Below, piece by piece: positions 18,088 to 27,239 of a DNA stretch of 64,000 bases. The stretch's first letter is position 1. Every line of letters starts with the position of its first letter. Below the pieces are notes generated by a model. That model was not told the DNA's origin, searched no databases, and saw only the letters and a list, made by a program, of their open reading frames with translations. The DNA is taken from contig NZ_CP111060.1 of assembly GCF_026250525.1 (NCBI RefSeq), positions 62,001-126,000 on the forward strand, given 5' to 3'. The translations under genes were made by a program, and so were the position numbers. This DNA is from Chondrinema litorale (GTDB lineage: Bacteria; Bacteroidota; Bacteroidia; Cytophagales; Flammeovirgaceae).

Positions 18088-21072
18088 TTAGAATCCCAGT
18101 TTTATACCAGCAGTAATTGTTTTTGCGGTAGGGTAGCTGTAGTGGTCAATTCCAATTCTAATAGAGTTTGAACTTCCGTAAGAGCTAATTTCAGGATCGT
18201 ACCAAGAATATTTAGTAAAGGTTAGTAGGTTTTGGCCACTTAAATAAACTTGTAATCTTCTCATCCAGTCAGCTCCCAGTTTATCAACAGGTACATTATA
18301 AGCCAATTGAATATTTCTTAAACGCATGTAAGAACCATCTTCAACTGATCTGTCTGATACATTCACCGACATATTTTGAGTGAGTCTTGGATATTTAGCA
18401 TCGGTATTATCAGGCGTCCAATGGTCTTCATAAACTTCTCTTGGCATGTTTAAACCAAATCCATAATCGAGTGTCTGGTTAATTGAACTAAGGTTGAATA
18501 TATCATTACCCTGTGAGCCCTGAAAAAATATGTTTAGCTCAAAGTTTTTATAAGTCATGGTAGAGTTTAAACCATAGATAAAATCAGGGTTCGGGTCACC
18601 TATAATTCTTTTATCATCATTAGTTAAAGTTCCATCATCATTAAAATCTGTATATACTATTGTACCATTTTCATCATATCCTTCTTCGACATAACCATAA
18701 AAAACGGCAAATGGCTCTCCTTCTCTTAATAGGTTAATATTGTCGTTCACAACAGTAATATTAATACTACTTCCTAAAATATCTTGGCCATCATAAAGCT
18801 TTACAACTTTACTTTTGTTAAACGACATGTTAGCACTCAATTCCCAAGTAAATTCACCTGTTAGAATTTTGCTGTCAACAGTAAACTCAAAACCCTTGTT
18901 TTGTATTTGTCCTACGTTTTGGATAGTGCTAGTATAGCCTAGTGAAGCGGGAAGTTGTACAGTGTTCAGTAGATCTCTGGTATTTTTTATATAGTAATCA
19001 GCGGTAATAAAAATTCTGTTATCTAATATTCCTAAATCGATTCCAAAATTGCTTTGCTCAGTAGTTTCCCATTTAAGGTCTCCTGGAAGTGTGGTACCTG
19101 GTGCATAAGTGGTATATAATTCATCTCCAAATACAGTTTTGCCAGATGCCAATTGGTTGAGTGTTTGATATGGAGATATTGCTGTACTACCAGTTTCTCC
19201 ATAGCCTAATCTCAGTTTTAAATCGCTTATTAAGTTAACACTTGCCATAAATGGCTCATCTTTAATTCTCCAAGCAAAAGCACCAGAAGGAAAATAGCCC
19301 CATTTATTGTCTTCACTAAATCTAGAGGAACCATCAGCTCTAAAACTTACAGTAAATAAATACTTATCATTTAAAGTATAATTCAATCTACCTAAGTAAG
19401 ATAGTAAAGACCATTTAGAATAAGATGAACTTGGAACACCTAATGTACCAGCTGCACCAATATCGTAAGTTTCAGTGGCATCACTAATAAAATCACTACC
19501 AGAAGCTCCAAGACTTGTAGCAACATAGTCTTGATAAGTTAAACCACCAGTAACAGAGAAACTATGGTTGTTCCATGCTTTCGTATAGTTTACAATGTTT
19601 TCGTTTAGAAAACTGGTTACTTGAGAAGTACTAATTGATGCAGAACCTTGAGAATTAATGAATTTTTTAGAAGTATAAGTGTCATTACGTCCATCATTAT
19701 TTTCAATACCTCCAGATATTTTTACAGATAAACCATCGATAGGTTTATAAATGACTGCTGCATTGGCCAAAATGGTATTGTAGCGTTGCTCATTTGTTTG
19801 ATATAAAGTATAATTAAGCGGGTTAACAATTACATTTGACATAAATGGATAAGATGTACTCAAAACTGTGAGAGTACCATCTTCTTCGTATGGAGAAAGT
19901 ATAGGGGCAGCCGAAACCATGCCTCCAATTAGAGACTGACCACGATTACCACCACTAGAATTTTGACGATTAGATAATGACCTAGTTAAAGTAGCATTAT
20001 ATTCAAGTTGTACTTTTTTGCTTATATCATGATTAATATTTGCTCTCACAGATTGTCTCATATAATCGCTATTGGTAATAATACCGTCTTGATCAAATAG
20101 ACTACCTGAAACAGAAAATTGTGTTTTCTCATTACCACCAGAAACATTTATAGTCTGGTTTAGCATCGGAGCTGTACGTAATACTACATCTTGCCAATCT
20201 GTTGTTTCAAAGCCTGCTATATCTGCATCTGTGAACCAAGGTGTAATACCGTCGTTAGTAGCTTGTTCATTATAAAACGCGGCATATTCTTGCGCATTCA
20301 TTAAGTCAAGTTTATTTCTTACACTTTGCCAACTATAACTTCCCTCATAATCAACCATAGTTTTACCTGCCTTTCCTTTTTTTGTAGTAATAATAACCAC
20401 TCCATTAGCACCTCTAGAACCGTAAATTGCTGTAGCTGATGCATCTTTCAATATCTCCATCGATTCTATATCGGAGTTATTTAAAAAATTTGGAGCGCCA
20501 GAAAAAGGAAATCCATCAATTACATATAATGGCTCATTACTACCTTGAATAGAGTTTGTGCCTCTAATTCTAACACTTATATTTGATCCAGGTTGACCAG
20601 TATTTTGTGTAATTTGAACACCAGCAGCTCTACCATAAAGTGCCTGAACAGGACTTGTAGTAGGGAAAGCACTTATTTCTTCTTGTTTTACAGAAGATAC
20701 AGAACCAGTTAAATCACTCTTTTTAACAGTTCCATAACCGACTACTACAACTTCTTCGAGTTGTTCTAGATCTGCATTTAATACAATATCTAAATTAGTT
20801 CTATTATTAAGAGGTACCTCTTGAGTTACATAACCAATATAGCTAAATTGTAATGTAGATTCAGGTGCTGCTGCAATAGAAAACTTACCATTAACATCGG
20901 TGGTGGTACCTGATGTAGTACCAACTATTAGAATACTTACACCAGGTAAAGGTTCTCCATCATCAGCAGTTACAACTCCTGTAATTTGTTGTTGACCGTA
21001 TACCCAAATGGAAGTACACAGCAATAGTAACAAAGGGGGGAAGATCATTTGCAAAGGTATTTTCATTTTCAT
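18088..21072 (-). CDS. SusC/RagA family TonB-linked outer membrane protein
   Basis: A 994-residue TonB-dependent channel. After a signal peptide (about 1-27) comes a carboxypeptidase-regulatory-like domain (ITGVVTADDGEPLPGVSILI), the TonB-box region (LEEVVVVGYGTVKKSDLTGS), the plug (VQITQNTGQPGSNISVRIRG, SIEMLKDASATAIYGSRGAN) and a beta-barrel ending KTITAGIKLGF with the terminal aromatic. There is no STN domain, so it does not signal to an anti-sigma factor; control by a cytoplasmic regulator such as the IclR protein is more likely. It imports the oligosaccharide captured by SusD and starts the leftward operon. Confidence 0.96.
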   Translation of the reverse strand: MKMKIPLQMIFPPLLLLLCTSIWVYGQQQITGVVTADDGEPLPGVSILIVGTTSGTTTDVNGKFSIAAAPESTLQFSYIGYVTQEVPLNNRTNLDIVLNADLEQLEEVVVVGYGTVKKSDLTGSVSSVKQEEISAFPTTSPVQALYGRAAGVQITQNTGQPGSNISVRIRGTNSIQGSNEPLYVIDGFPFSGAPNFLNNSDIESMEILKDASATAIYGSRGANGVVIITTKKGKAGKTMVDYEGSYSWQSVRNKLDLMNAQEYAAFYNEQATNDGITPWFTDADIAGFETTDWQDVVLRTAPMLNQTINVSGGNEKTQFSVSGSLFDQDGIITNSDYMRQSVRANINHDISKKVQLEYNATLTRSLSNRQNSSGGNRGQSLIGGMVSAAPILSPYEEDGTLTVLSTSYPFMSNVIVNPLNYTLYQTNEQRYNTILANAAVIYKPIDGLSVKISGGIENNDGRNDTYTSKKFINSQGSASISTSQVTSFLNENIVNYTKAWNNHSFSVTGGLTYQDYVATSLGASGSDFISDATETYDIGAAGTLGVPSSSYSKWSLLSYLGRLNYTLNDKYLFTVSFRADGSSRFSEDNKWGYFPSGAFAWRIKDEPFMASVNLISDLKLRLGYGETGSTAISPYQTLNQLASGKTVFGDELYTTYAPGTTLPGDLKWETTEQSNFGIDLGILDNRIFITADYYIKNTRDLLNTVQLPASLGYTSTIQNVGQIQNKGFEFTVDSKILTGEFTWELSANMSFNKSKVVKLYDGQDILGSSINITVVNDNINLLREGEPFAVFYGYVEEGYDENGTIVYTDFNDDGTLTNDDKRIIGDPNPDFIYGLNSTMTYKNFELNIFFQGSQGNDIFNLSSINQTLDYGFGLNMPREVYEDHWTPDNTDAKYPRLTQNMSVNVSDRSVEDGSYMRLRNIQLAYNVPVDKLGADWMRRLQVYLSGQNLLTFTKYSWYDPEISSYGSSNSIRIGIDHYSYPTAKTITAGIKLGF

Positions 21073-21080
21073 ATACTTTA

Positions 21081-21126
21081 TATTATTGAATAATAATATT
21101 TTAATTTGTTATTATTGACAATAATA
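21081..21126. promoter_or_regulatory. Two palindromic operators in the susC/MFS divergent region
   Basis: TATTATT-G-AATAATA at 21081-21095 and TATTATTG-A-CAATAATA at 21110-21126 are perfect palindromes just upstream of the susC start. On the minus strand, a TTTG at 21150-21147 and an approximate -7 box at 21130-21123 precede them, so bound protein would cover the promoter and leader. They resemble the palindrome before the IclR gene (22485-22507), sharing ATTGAATAA and ATTATTGA sequences. Confidence 0.5.
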
Positions 21127-21231
21127 TTTATAATTGTGCAGGATGTCAAATAAACGAGCCTTTATTTTTAGATAGTCCAACTACACAGTAAAAATGAGAT
21201 GAAATTTCTAAATAAAATTATATATTAAGGA

Positions 21232-22476
21232 ATGAATACAATTACATTCAATAATAAAAACATTAAAGCATATAAATGGGAGCTAATTGTGCTGCTTTGG
21301 TTTGCTTTTTTCTTCAATCAGGCCGATAGACAAATATTTAATGTAGTAATTCCTTCCATCAAATCAGACTTGGGTTTAGATGATGCACAAATCGGGCTTG
21401 TAGCATCTATACTTGTTCTTACATATGGTATTTTGGTTCCCATTACAGGTTATATTGGTGACAGATATGATAAAAAGAAAATAATATTTTTCAGCTTGTT
21501 ATTCTGGAGTACTGCTACATTATTTACTGGTTCTAGCACTCTACTAATACACTTAGTATTGTTAAGAGGCTTAGCTACAGGTGGTGGCGAAGCATTTTAT
21601 GCACCTGCTGCCAATGCTCTAATCAGTGAGTATCACAATAAAACTAGAGCCACAGCTATGTCAATACATCAAACAGCGGTGTATACAGGTATTATTCTAA
21701 GTGGATTAATTACCGGATATATCGCTGAAACTTTTGGGTGGCGCTATGCATTTTTCACATTCGGTGGTGGTGGAATCATACTAGCTATTATAATATATTT
21801 TAGAATGAAGCCTTCTAAACCTCAAGTTAGTACAAATGATGAGGAAAAGGTGAGCATTCAAAAAGCACTCCCTGTCTTTTTCAAGAAACCTACAGCCATC
21901 TTATTAGCCTTTGCCTTTGCAGGAATGGTTTTTACTAACGTGGGCTATTTAACTTGGATGCCTACTTATTTATATGAAGAATTTGGTCAATCTTTAACAA
22001 GTGCTGGTTTTAACTCCATGTTTTATCACCATGTACTTGCCTATGTTGGTCTTATGTTTTTTGCTGCACTGTCAGATAAATTAATGAAAAAGCGAGATAC
22101 AATTCGCTTAGAAATTCAGGGATTGAGTTTATTACTTGGTGCACCTGCCATCTATTTTATGGGTGTAAGTAAAACAGTAGTTGGTGTTTACATTGGGTTA
22201 GCAGTCTTTGGTATTTTTAGAGGAGGTTATGATTCAAACATTTTTGCGGCACTTTATGATGTAATTGAGCCAAAATATCGATCCAGTGCTACTGGCATTA
22301 TGCTCATGTTTGCTTTTGTAACAGGTGCTAGTGCTCCTTACATTTTAGGATTAATGAAACCTGTATTAGGACTTTCTAATGCTTTAGCATCACTTTCAAT
22401 TGCTTATGTTTTTGCGGCACTTTGCATTTTTGTTGCTCTAAAGGTTTTTTATGATAAAGATAAAATTATGGAGTGA
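21232..22476 (+). CDS. MFS transporter, hexuronate/sugar-acid type
   Basis: A 414-residue inner-membrane carrier with about 12 hydrophobic segments. The first half holds FFNQADRQIFNVVIPSIKSD, typical of the anion:cation symporter branch (ExuT, GudP and relatives), and the MFS loop motif GYIGDRYDKKK. A second loop motif lies near TRATAMSIHQTAVY. It likely takes up a monosaccharide acid by proton symport. It begins the rightward set, divergent from susC with a shared 159-base control region, and precedes the regulator and catabolic enzymes. The substrate is inferred from the downstream dehydratase. Confidence 0.9.
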   Translation: MNTITFNNKNIKAYKWELIVLLWFAFFFNQADRQIFNVVIPSIKSDLGLDDAQIGLVASILVLTYGILVPITGYIGDRYDKKKIIFFSLLFWSTATLFTGSSTLLIHLVLLRGLATGGGEAFYAPAANALISEYHNKTRATAMSIHQTAVYTGIILSGLITGYIAETFGWRYAFFTFGGGGIILAIIIYFRMKPSKPQVSTNDEEKVSIQKALPVFFKKPTAILLAFAFAGMVFTNVGYLTWMPTYLYEEFGQSLTSAGFNSMFYHHVLAYVGLMFFAALSDKLMKKRDTIRLEIQGLSLLLGAPAIYFMGVSKTVVGVYIGLAVFGIFRGGYDSNIFAALYDVIEPKYRSSATGIMLMFAFVTGASAPYILGLMKPVLGLSNALASLSIAYVFAALCIFVALKVFYDKDKIME

Positions 22477-22484
22477 TTATTAAA

Positions 22485-22507
22485 TTTATTCAATAGTATT
22501 GAATAAA
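22485..22507. promoter_or_regulatory. Palindromic operator before the IclR gene
   Basis: TTTATTCAATA (22485-22495), one central G and TATTGAATAAA (22497-22507) form a perfect palindrome with 11-base arms, ending 11 bases before the IclR start. Its half-site is related to the two palindromes near susC. IclR proteins bind such symmetrical sites; autoregulation is likely but inferred. Confidence 0.5.
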
Positions 22508-22518
22508 AAAACATTATT

Positions 22519-23271
22519 ATGATTCAAGCTATACATAGAGCATTTGATGTACTGGAATTTATCGCTGCACAGGAACAGGAGTGGGTGCAGTTAAAAGATA
22601 TTGCCAACCATCTTAACTTAAACCATAGTACTTGTGCAAATCTCGTGAAAACAATGGTAGTTAGAGGGTATATCGAAAAAGCTGAAAACCAACGTGGCTA
22701 TAAAATTGGTCCAATATTAAAGTCTTTTAGTGGAGATAGTATGGAGCAAAAGATGCAACGAATTGTAAATATGGCTAAAGAACCAATGCAAATACTTGCA
22801 GATAAACTACACGAAGGTGCGATACTAACTGTGCTGAGTGGAGGAAAAAGATTAATTATTCACGAAGTAAAAAAGGATCAGGAATTACAAGTAATTAATT
22901 TAAAAGAAAAACCAGTTTATGATTCTTCAACAGGAAGAGCATTAGTAGCGGCATTAAACGATGAGGAGCTAGAAGCTTTTATAAATAAATATGGCTTACC
23001 CGAATATGAAGTATGGCCAGAAGTTGAAGATAAAGAAGATTTAATGTATGAACTGAATAAGATAAGAAAACGGGGTTATGCTCAACAAACTAGTAAAGCA
23101 CATGTTGTCGGTTTTGCTGTAAATATCGTTTGCTTAGGCTTACATGCATCTCTCGGTGTGTATTTACCAGAAATCAGATTAAAAGATATCAACTATCAGG
23201 AGGAAATATTGAATCTACTCAACAAAACTGCTGATAAAATAACAGAAACAACAAATCAACCTAATATATGA
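22519..23271 (+). CDS. IclR family transcriptional regulator
   Basis: A 250-residue cytoplasmic regulator. Residues about 1-70 form a winged helix-turn-helix (VQLKDIANHLNLNHSTCANL, VVRGYIEKAENQRGYKIGP). The rest is the IclR effector-binding domain with GAILTVLSGGKRLIIHEV, VYDSSTGRALVAAL, and the closing GFAVNIVCLG stretch. Such proteins usually repress sugar-acid or aromatic catabolism until a small acid binds. Placement between the transporter and the dehydratase, plus palindromes in front of both itself and susC, suggests it controls the whole locus. Confidence 0.93.
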   Translation: MIQAIHRAFDVLEFIAAQEQEWVQLKDIANHLNLNHSTCANLVKTMVVRGYIEKAENQRGYKIGPILKSFSGDSMEQKMQRIVNMAKEPMQILADKLHEGAILTVLSGGKRLIIHEVKKDQELQVINLKEKPVYDSSTGRALVAALNDEELEAFINKYGLPEYEVWPEVEDKEDLMYELNKIRKRGYAQQTSKAHVVGFAVNIVCLGLHASLGVYLPEIRLKDINYQEEILNLLNKTADKITETTNQPNI

Positions 23272-23274
23272 AAT

Positions 23275-24465
23275 ATGAAAATTATCGATTTAAAAGTGCG
23301 TTGCGTTGCTATTCCTTTAAATGCACAACTAAGGCATAATACTGGAGTTCATCCTGGTTATTTCTTAAGAACCATTCTGGAAGTAATTACAGATGAAGGC
23401 ATTATTGGATTAGGAGAAGTAGGTGGTGGAGATCAGAGAGCTGCACTTATGAAATTGAAGCCCAGAATTTTAGGACTTGATCCGTTCCATTTGGAGATTA
23501 TAAAACTTAAAGTATTACGTAGTATCTACTACCTTTCTAACTCTCGCTTATATGCTGCAATAGAAATGGCATGTCTTGATATTCAAGGCAAAGTTTTAAA
23601 CCGGCCTATGTGTGATTTATTGGGTGGGAAAGTAAGGGATGAAGTGCCATTTATTGCCTACCTCTTTTGGAGATATGATCGTCCAAGTGGTGGTGATGAT
23701 AAAACTGCTGAAGATTTAGCGGAATACTGTGTAGAACTTCATGAGACACTGGGGGTAAATGCGATGAAGCTAAAAGCAGGTGTAATGAAACCCGAAGAAG
23801 AAGCTAGAGTTTTAGAATTATGTAGGGATAAGTTGGGAGACTCATTTGGATTAAGAATAGATCCAAATGGTGTTTGGTCTGTAGCCACAGCTATAAAAAT
23901 TGGCCAAAGATTAGAAGACTTAGGCATTGAGTATTTCGAAGATCCTTCATGGGGTTTAGAAGGGAATGCTGCAGTTCGTAAACAAGTAAGAATGCCTATT
24001 GCAACTAATATGTATCCAGCAAAATTTGACGACTTGGGACCTGCCATTAGAATGGGTGCTGTAGATATTGTACTAACAGATTTACATTATTGGGAAGGAC
24101 CAAAAGGAGTAAAAGACTTAGTAGCAGTTTGTAGAACTTTTAATATGGGAGTTGCCATGCATAGCGGAGCAGAATTCGGGATTGAATTAGCAGCTATGAT
24201 ACATACAGCAGCTACTATTCCGACAATGACATTTGCAGGAGATGCACATTATCATTATCTCACTGATGACATTATACAAGGAGGTTTATTGCAGTATGAA
24301 AATGGAGCTATTAAAGTACCTGAGGGTCCTGGATTGGGAGTTGCTCTTGATGAATATAAAATGGAAAAATATGAACGATACTACGAGCAAAAAGGAGATT
24401 ATTATGCTCGTTTCCACCAAGATCCTAAGCGCCCAGATTGGTTCCCAATTGTAGGAAGCATCTAG
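23275..24465 (+). CDS. Enolase superfamily dehydratase, glucarate dehydratase subgroup
   Basis: A 396-residue barrel enzyme that abstracts the proton next to a carboxylate and removes water from a sugar acid, giving a 2-keto-3-deoxy acid. Visible active-site residues match the glucarate dehydratase layout: base pair K165-L-K167, metal ligands D196, E222 and N245, the subgroup asparagine N198 in RIDPNGVW, and the D269/H296 dyad (LTDLHYW, AMHSGAEF). The N-terminal capping domain covers residues 1-120. The start ATG lies four bases after the IclR stop, so they are cotranscribed. The true substrate may be another aldarate or aldonate. Confidence 0.9.
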   Translation: MKIIDLKVRCVAIPLNAQLRHNTGVHPGYFLRTILEVITDEGIIGLGEVGGGDQRAALMKLKPRILGLDPFHLEIIKLKVLRSIYYLSNSRLYAAIEMACLDIQGKVLNRPMCDLLGGKVRDEVPFIAYLFWRYDRPSGGDDKTAEDLAEYCVELHETLGVNAMKLKAGVMKPEEEARVLELCRDKLGDSFGLRIDPNGVWSVATAIKIGQRLEDLGIEYFEDPSWGLEGNAAVRKQVRMPIATNMYPAKFDDLGPAIRMGAVDIVLTDLHYWEGPKGVKDLVAVCRTFNMGVAMHSGAEFGIELAAMIHTAATIPTMTFAGDAHYHYLTDDIIQGGLLQYENGAIKVPEGPGLGVALDEYKMEKYERYYEQKGDYYARFHQDPKRPDWFPIVGSI

Positions 24466-24498
24466 CATTTTTCAATCAAGTTCAAAATATAAAACCAA

Positions 24499-25266
24499 AT
24501 GAACATTGGTAGTTTATTCGATATAAGTAAAAAAAATGCATTGGTTACTGGAGCCACACAAGGGATTGGTAAAGCGATCGCATTGGGTTTGGCAGAATTT
24601 GGAGCGAATGTATTGGTACATGGAAAAGATGAAAAAGAAGATGCAATAAATGTTGTTTCTCTTATTGAAGATATGAATAAAAAATCAGGCTATATATTAG
24701 CAGATTTACAAGAGGGAAAAAGTGCATTAAATATATTTAATCAGGCCGTTCATTTATTAGGCAACATAGATATTCTTGTAATTAATGCGTCAATACAATT
24801 TCGAAAACCTTGGCAGGAAACAAACCTAGTTGAAATTCAACAACAGTTAGATATAAACTTTAAGTCAACCTTACAACTAATACAGTTATTCGTCTCTGCA
24901 ATGAAAGTTCGAAAGTGGGGAAGGGTAGTAGTTATCGGAAGTGTACAGGAAAAAAAACCTCATCCAGATATGATTGTTTACGCTGCAACTAAATCGGCTA
25001 ATGTAAACATGGTGAGAAATTTGGCTTTGCAGCTTTCAGGAGAAGGTATAACAATAAACAATCTTGCTCCTGGAGTAATAGAAACTCCAAGAAATGAATT
25101 GGCACTTTCTAATCTTGATTATAGAGAAAAAGTTCTTGAAAAAATTCCAGCCTCCTTCTTTGGTACTCCAGAAGATATAGCATCAGCAGCCTGTTGGCTT
25201 TGTTCAGATGCCGGTAGATATATTACTGGACAAGAAATATTTATAGATGGAGGTATGAGCCTATAA
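24499..25266 (+). CDS. SDR family NAD(P)-dependent oxidoreductase
   Basis: A 255-residue classical short-chain dehydrogenase. The cofactor loop is TGATQGIGKA (residues 17-26), the catalytic set is S148 (VIGSVQ), Y161 and K165 (YAATK), and the end GQEIFIDGGMSL is typical. NNAG is replaced by INAS, a common variation. Family members in sugar-acid loci oxidise or reduce a 2-keto-3-deoxy acid or an aldonate, as KduD and fuconate-pathway enzymes do. It lies 33 bases after the dehydratase and before the RraA-like gene, suggesting the second step of the same pathway. Confidence 0.92.
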   Translation: MNIGSLFDISKKNALVTGATQGIGKAIALGLAEFGANVLVHGKDEKEDAINVVSLIEDMNKKSGYILADLQEGKSALNIFNQAVHLLGNIDILVINASIQFRKPWQETNLVEIQQQLDINFKSTLQLIQLFVSAMKVRKWGRVVVIGSVQEKKPHPDMIVYAATKSANVNMVRNLALQLSGEGITINNLAPGVIETPRNELALSNLDYREKVLEKIPASFFGTPEDIASAACWLCSDAGRYITGQEIFIDGGMSL

Positions 25267-25297
25267 AAATTTATGTTAAAAATTAATTGACACGATA

Positions 25298-26014
25298 ATG
25301 AGTTTAATGAAATTAGACGCTCTCAAAGCCAAGCTAGATAAAAAAGAGATCGTAGACTTACCTATTACTGAAAAAGAATTATGTGATAGGTATGAACAGT
25401 TGTATACTGGTGCAGTAAATGATGTTTTAAGAGAAAGAACATTATTAGACCAGGCGCTTCCTTGCAATATAATGCCACTTAAAATGGAAATGAAAGTTGC
25501 TGGAATAGCTTATACAATACGTTCGAATCCAGATCCTACAGTTACAGGAGAAATGGAGATAAGAGCGGATATGTTAGATGATATGCCAAGAGAGTGCATT
25601 GTTATTTGGGATGCTGGAGATGAGTCTGAGGCATCTCATTGGGGAGAAGTAATGACAGCTTCTGCCATTGCTAGAGGTTCAAGAGGCGCTGTTGTAAATG
25701 GTGGTTTGAGAGATACGATGCAAGTCTTGGATCAGAACTATCCGGTTTTCAATAAATATCGCACATCAAATGGTTCATTAGGAAGGACTAAAATCACTGG
25801 CTATAACATTCCACTAAGAATAGGAAAAGCCTATATCTATCCTGGTGATTTAATATTTGGTGATATTGATGGAGTGTTGGTTGTTCCTCGTGAAATGGCT
25901 TATGAAGTATTAGTAAGAGCAGAAGAAATTAAAGCTACAGAACAAGAGATGAAAACTTGGGTTCACGAAGGATTTTCAGCCAAAAATATAGTGAAAAAAG
26001 GAGGCTACTTTTAA
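25298..26014 (+). CDS. RraA-like protein, putative 4-hydroxy-2-oxo acid aldolase/dehydratase
   Basis: A 238-residue protein of the RraA/HMG aldolase fold. It holds the metal and substrate motif HWGEVMTASAIARGSRGAVV ending in NGGLRDT, with the Gly-x20-Arg-Asp arrangement of class II HMG/CHA pyruvate aldolases, and GDIDGVLVVP after it. This makes a retro-aldol cleavage of a 4-hydroxy-2-oxo acid to pyruvate plus an aldehyde likely, rather than RNase E inhibition. It is the last gene of the rightward operon and has a terminator behind it. The start could also be the second Met, three residues in. Confidence 0.88.
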   Translation: MSLMKLDALKAKLDKKEIVDLPITEKELCDRYEQLYTGAVNDVLRERTLLDQALPCNIMPLKMEMKVAGIAYTIRSNPDPTVTGEMEIRADMLDDMPRECIVIWDAGDESEASHWGEVMTASAIARGSRGAVVNGGLRDTMQVLDQNYPVFNKYRTSNGSLGRTKITGYNIPLRIGKAYIYPGDLIFGDIDGVLVVPREMAYEVLVRAEEIKATEQEMKTWVHEGFSAKNIVKKGGYF

Positions 26015-26035
26015 AAATAACACTATAACCAATTG

Positions 26036-26075
26036 CAAAGGGATCTAGAGATTTTTCTGGTCTCTTTGTTTTTCT
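26036..26075 (+). terminator. Terminator of the sugar-acid operon
   Basis: CAAAGGGA (26036-26043) pairs with TCTCTTTG (26061-26068), allowing one G-U pair, followed by a run of T. It lies 22 bases after the RraA-like stop. Confidence 0.65.
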
Positions 26076-26253
26076 GATCTCAACCACTGCCTAAACAAGT
26101 TTACCGATATACCATATCTTTTGCAAAGAATTTCTGCTGTAAAATATCCGGGTGCCGGCCACCGGTCTCATAATATGAGATAATCTCCTGACGCTGTGCT
26201 AGCGTAAAACTTCGTTTCGTTGTTGTTTTTTGTGATTTTTCTTTGTTTTTCAT
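26045..26253 (-). pseudogene. Transposase orfA-like remnant
   Basis: An ATG at 26253 starts a lysine-rich reading (MKNKEKSQKTTTKRSFTLAQ, then RQEIISYYETGG) which shifts frame near the middle; the other frame continues as KRYGISVNLFRQWLRSEKQR to a stop at 26045. Together they look like the helix-turn-helix head of an insertion-sequence protein (IS3/IS66-like). No catalytic part or inverted repeats remain. The GC-rich patch in the middle differs from the neighbourhood. Confidence 0.5.
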
Positions 26254-26394
26254 GGGCTTACAGTTTTGTGTAAGGCCAGTTCAGGAGATTTCACAAAAAT
26301 ATATAATTTACATTATGTTAATTAAAAAGCCTATTTGACCTTTGTTAAATTAACACATAATGTACCTTTATATTACCACAAATTAATTTGGAAC

Positions 26395-26637
26395 TTAATT
26401 AATCCCAGATATAAGTTTATCTGGAATCAAAGGCTTATCTGTATCGAAACCTGCTTTCTCTAATCCTAATACTAGATTACTTACTGTTTTAGATAATTGC
26501 TCCCTAATTTCTTCTCTACTAAAGCTTTCTTTATCATTATCTGCTGTTTGTTCTTCATTTTGGAGTAAAAAAATGTCTACATCAGCAACTGTCATGGAGA
26601 CCAACATCTTTAGATTAAATAATTTAGATTCTTTCAT
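26395..26637 (-). CDS. Small hypothetical protein
   Basis: An 80-residue acidic protein with no recognised domain. The middle is charged (NEEQTADNDKESFSREEIRE) and followed by an amphipathic helix (LSKTVSNLVLGLEKAGFDTD). There is no signal peptide. It is flanked by the transposase relic and by 600 empty bases. Coding is plausible from residue use but not certain. Confidence 0.45.
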   Translation of the reverse strand: MKESKLFNLKMLVSMTVADVDIFLLQNEEQTADNDKESFSREEIREQLSKTVSNLVLGLEKAGFDTDKPLIPDKLISGIN

Positions 26638-27239
26638 ATTCGTATCTATAGTAAATTCTGGATAGTGTTATTTTTTTAGTTAATTTATACCTAAATATAG
26701 TAAATTTACCATCATGTCTAAATTTAGATATATATAAATCAAAAGGTTTTGCCCCATTAATTTAGTAAGTTACTCATCTAGCAATTAGCTTAATTTATTT
26801 CTTTAACACAAATAACTTATGGAAATTAATGCGACTATTCACTCCCAAAATCTCCTTTATACAAATGGCTAACTGAAAATAAACTATCAATATACTTCAT
26901 CCAAAGAAACAATTCGTTTAATTATATCGCTTGGCTAGTTCATTTTGCATTATCTACTTCTTGTAGGTTATATAAATCATAATATTACTATTTGAACTGC
27001 AATGCAAGCAATTGATATCTTTGACAAAAGCGCCAAATCAAAGTAAAATTAAGAGTGTAAACATATTTTTAGCTATAAAATAATCATTTAGTTTTATCTT
27101 GTGATTACCCTTGATATATTAATCAAACATAATATGAGGTTGAAAATTTATATATTTTTGTTGTTGCTTGTAATGACATTGTTGCAACGCAACAATGTCC
27201 TTTATATATATAAAATGTAAATGATAATGAATATTTGTA
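26638..27239. other. Gene-free AT-rich stretch with one strong hairpin
   Basis: No convincing gene. At 27175-27199 an 11-base perfect stem (GACATTGTTGC / GCAACAATGTC) with a 3-base loop lies 41 bases beyond the end of the leftward response regulator and may end that transcript, although neither side has a long T run. Confidence 0.5.

Noticed and set aside
27130..27220. Small hydrophobic peptide frame (about 28 residues) over the 27175-27199 hairpin
   Set aside because: Too short, and the hairpin itself explains its repeated composition.
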